Translations under genes and position numbers: made by a program
Source: Bdellovibrionales bacterium
GTDB lineage: Bacteria; Bdellovibrionota; Bdellovibrionia; Bdellovibrionales; UBA1609
Assembly (NCBI GenBank): GCA_027451425.1
Contig: DAIDJH010000083.1
Coordinates: 1 to 7,442 of the forward strand
Direction: 5' to 3'
DNA: 7,442 nucleotides
The notes under the pieces: generated by a model
Seen by the model: only the letters and a program-made list of their open reading frames with translations
Database searches by the model: none
What the model was told of the DNA's origin: nothing
Shown: one piece after another, positions 5,620-7,442 of the stretch
Position numbering within the stretch: the first letter of the stretch is position 1
How the letters are laid out: every line of letters starts with the position of its first letter

Positions 5620-7191
5620 ATGAATAGTCGAATAAACGCCGGTTTCGATGAAAATCGCCGCGCAATGATGGCGCTCGTCGAAGAGCTCCGCCAGAAATTA
5701 CGCAAAGTTGAGCAAGGCGGTGGAGAATCCGCGCGAAAACGGCACCTTGAACGGGGCAAGTTTCTTGTTCGTGAACGGATTCAGCGGCTCATTGATCCTT
5801 CAACGCAATTTTTAGAATTTTCAACGCTCGCTGCGTATGAAATGTATGAAGATCAAGCTCCCGGAGCGGGGGTTGTCACGGGCATTGGCGTGATGCATGG
5901 GCACGAATGCGTCATTGTCGCCAACGATGCAACGGTAAAGGGTGGCACATATTTCCCGATGACCGTAAAAAAACATCTGCGCGCCCAAGAAATTGCATTT
6001 GAAAATGGGTTGCCATGTTTTTATCTGGTCGATAGCGGCGGTGCGTATTTGCCGCTTCAAGCGGAGGTTTTTCCCGATCGCGATCATTTTGGCCGGATTT
6101 TTTACAACCAAGCAAGAATGTCGGCGGCCGGGATTCCGCAAATATCGGTTGTGTTAGGTTCATGCACGGCGGGTGGAGCATACGTCCCCGCAATGAGCGA
6201 TGAGAATGTGATTGTGAAGGGTAACGGCACGATTTTTCTTGGGGGCCCACCGCTTGTGAGAGCAGCTACGGGTGAAGAAGTCACCGCCGAAGAGTTAGGT
6301 GGCGCCGATGTGCACACACAAAAAAGCGGGCTTGTCGACCACTTCGCCGAAAACGAAGAAGAAGCGCTGGCGATTGCGCGCGATATTGCGAGCCGGCTCA
6401 ATCGCCGAAATCCCGTCCCGCCTGTTGAACTGGCGCCGGTTCGTGAGCCGCTTTACTCACCTGAAGATATTTATGGGTTAATCCCGAAAGACCCGCGGGT
6501 TACGTATGACGTGCGCGAGGTTATTGAACGTATTGTCGATGCGAGCGAATTTCATGAGTTTAAAGCGCGATATGCGCCGACTGTCGTGTGCGGGTTTGCG
6601 CACGTATGGGGTTATCCCGTCGGTATCGTCGCGAACAATGGGGTTTTATTTAGCGAGTCGGCGCTGAAGGCGGCCCATTTCATTGAGCTTTGCGACCAGC
6701 GTGCCGTGCCGCTTGTATTTTTGCAAAACATTACGGGGTTTATGGTAGGCAAAAAATATGAAAACGAAGGGATTGCCCGTCACGGCGCGAAAATGGTGAT
6801 GGCGGTTTCGAATGCGCGCGTACCAAAATTTACTGTCGTGATAGGTGGCTCTTATGGTGCGGGTAATTACGGGATGTGCGGGCGGGCGTATCAACCGCGT
6901 CAACTTTGGATGTGGCCGAACGCGCGAATTTCAGTCATGGGTGGTGAACAGGCGGCGAACGTTCTTCTCACCGTAAAAGCCGATCAAATGTCGTCAGAAG
7001 AGCAGGCGGAGTTCAAACGCCCCATCCTTGAGAAATACGCGCAGGAGAGCTCGGCATATTACTCAACAGCGCGCATTTGGGACGACGGCGTGATTGATCC
7101 AGCCGACACAAGAAAAGTTCTCGCGCGTGGCATCAGCGCGAGTTTCAACCGTCCGTGGAGTGAACAAACAAAGGGCGTTTTTCGAATGTAA
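5620..7191 (+). CDS. liuB: Methylcrotonyl-CoA carboxylase, carboxyltransferase (beta) subunit
   Basis: 523 residues, close to the family's usual 530-540. It transfers the carboxyl group from biotin to 3-methylcrotonyl-CoA, giving 3-methylglutaconyl-CoA in leucine and isovalerate breakdown; it is cytoplasmic and works with a biotin-carrying alpha subunit. The carboxyltransferase domain is complete. The N-half carries [10 protein letters not shown] (51-60), [11 protein letters not shown] (137-147), [13 protein letters not shown] (180-192) and [12 protein letters not shown] (208-219). The C-half carries [20 protein letters not shown] (369-388), [19 protein letters not shown] (409-427) and [13 protein letters not shown] (434-446). 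The QNITGFMVG form and the Y-E-N-E-G-I segment fit methylcrotonyl- (or geranyl-) CoA carboxylase rather than propionyl-CoA carboxylase. The ATG at 5620 has GGAGGG (5608-5613) six bases upstream; an in-frame GTG at 5539 lacks a ribosome site. The next gene, 13 bases on, encodes the following pathway step. Geranyl-CoA carboxylase is a less likely alternative. Confidence 0.93.
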   Translation: MNSRINAGFDENRRAMMALVEELRQKLRKVEQGGGESARKRHLERGKFLVRERIQRLIDPSTQFLEFSTLAAYEMYEDQAPGAGVVTGIGVMHGHECVIVANDATVKGGTYFPMTVKKHLRAQEIAFENGLPCFYLVDSGGAYLPLQAEVFPDRDHFGRIFYNQARMSAAGIPQISVVLGSCTAGGAYVPAMSDENVIVKGNGTIFLGGPPLVRAATGEEVTAEELGGADVHTQKSGLVDHFAENEEEALAIARDIASRLNRRNPVPPVELAPVREPLYSPEDIYGLIPKDPRVTYDVREVIERIVDASEFHEFKARYAPTVVCGFAHVWGYPVGIVANNGVLFSESALKAAHFIELCDQRAVPLVFLQNITGFMVGKKYENEGIARHGAKMVMAVSNARVPKFTVVIGGSYGAGNYGMCGRAYQPRQLWMWPNARISVMGGEQAANVLLTVKADQMSSEEQAEFKRPILEKYAQESSAYYSTARIWDDGVIDPADTRKVLARGISASFNRPWSEQTKGVFRM

Positions 7192-7204
7192 GCGCGAGGA
7201 TCTT

Positions 7205-7442
7205 ATGTCAGAAGTTATTATTTCGAATGAAAATGAAATTCTTACGGTAAAACTCAATCGCCCCGAGCGCCACAATGCGATGACGCCGCTCATGATTCGC
7301 GAGTTGACCGAAGTTTTTAAAAATGCCGGAGCCGATCAAAACTTGCGCGCCATCGTGTTGACGGGATCGGGCCCCAGTTTTTGTTCAGGTGGCGATTTGG
7401 AGTGGATGCGCTCCACGATCAAGTACAAGCTCGAAGAGAACC
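7205..7442 (+). CDS. liuC: Enoyl-CoA hydratase/isomerase family protein, probably methylglutaconyl-CoA hydratase (partial)
   Basis: Only the first 79 residues are present; the window ends inside the gene. The crotonase-family start is clear: LTVKLNRPERHNAMTPLMI (13-31) and AIVLTGSGPSFCSGGDLEWM (49-68), which contains the oxyanion-hole and CoA-binding region. The D-L-E-W-M-R ending resembles the DLNWM segment typical of methylglutaconyl-CoA hydratases. Together with the carboxylase gene 13 bases upstream, this supports conversion of 3-methylglutaconyl-CoA to 3-hydroxy-3-methylglutaryl-CoA. The ATG has GAGGA four bases upstream. A general enoyl-CoA hydratase cannot be excluded, because the catalytic glutamates lie beyond the window. 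The alpha subunit of the carboxylase and HMG-CoA lyase are expected further downstream. Confidence 0.85.
   Translation, partial: MSEVIISNENEILTVKLNRPERHNAMTPLMIRELTEVFKNAGADQNLRAIVLTGSGPSFCSGGDLEWMRSTIKYKLEEN

Overview
The gene content suggests a Gram-negative, envelope-rich bacterium. It shows a lipobox lipoprotein, an OmpA-type peptidoglycan-binding domain and a leucine/isovalerate degradation cluster. The style of the MotA/MotB-like proteins and the moderate base composition would fit Bdellovibrionota or a related former deltaproteobacterial group. This assignment is an inference from protein character, not from a marker gene.

Minus strand, 3883 down to 38: a tight four-gene operon made of a PEGA/TPR-type lipoprotein, a MotA-like stator protein, a MotB-like stator protein and a 577-residue membrane protein. 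Every junction overlaps (ATGA, TGATG, ATGA), and a hairpin plus T-rich tract follows the last stop codon at 11-36. The last protein is the notable one. Its short periplasmic region resembles the third ring-building motif of FliF. One transmembrane helix follows, then a long cytoplasmic region that resembles FliG (an EHPQ-like motif and a FliG-C torque-helix domain). The operon therefore looks like a compact rotary motor: stator plus membrane-anchored rotor, with an outer-membrane lipoprotein, and with no other flagellar gene in the window. A perfect 7-bp dyad with an AT-rich centre lies upstream (3927-3951), where a promoter is expected.

Minus strand, 5521 down to 4017: a two-gene unit with an ATGA overlap. 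It holds a small exported protein of unknown function and a two-part protein with an uncharacterised N-terminal domain and a C-terminal TPMT-like SAM methyltransferase. Whether it is co-transcribed with the motor operon (133-base gap, no convincing terminator) is open.

Plus strand, 5620 to the window end: the start of a leucine-catabolism (liu) operon. It holds the carboxyltransferase (beta) subunit of methylcrotonyl-CoA carboxylase, then after 13 bases a methylglutaconyl-CoA hydratase-like enzyme cut by the window edge. These would act consecutively, converting 3-methylcrotonyl-CoA to 3-methylglutaconyl-CoA and then to HMG-CoA. A 98-base divergent promoter region separates this operon from the exported-protein/methyltransferase pair. 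I see no RNA genes, mobile elements, CRISPR arrays or gene-free stretches over 300 bases.
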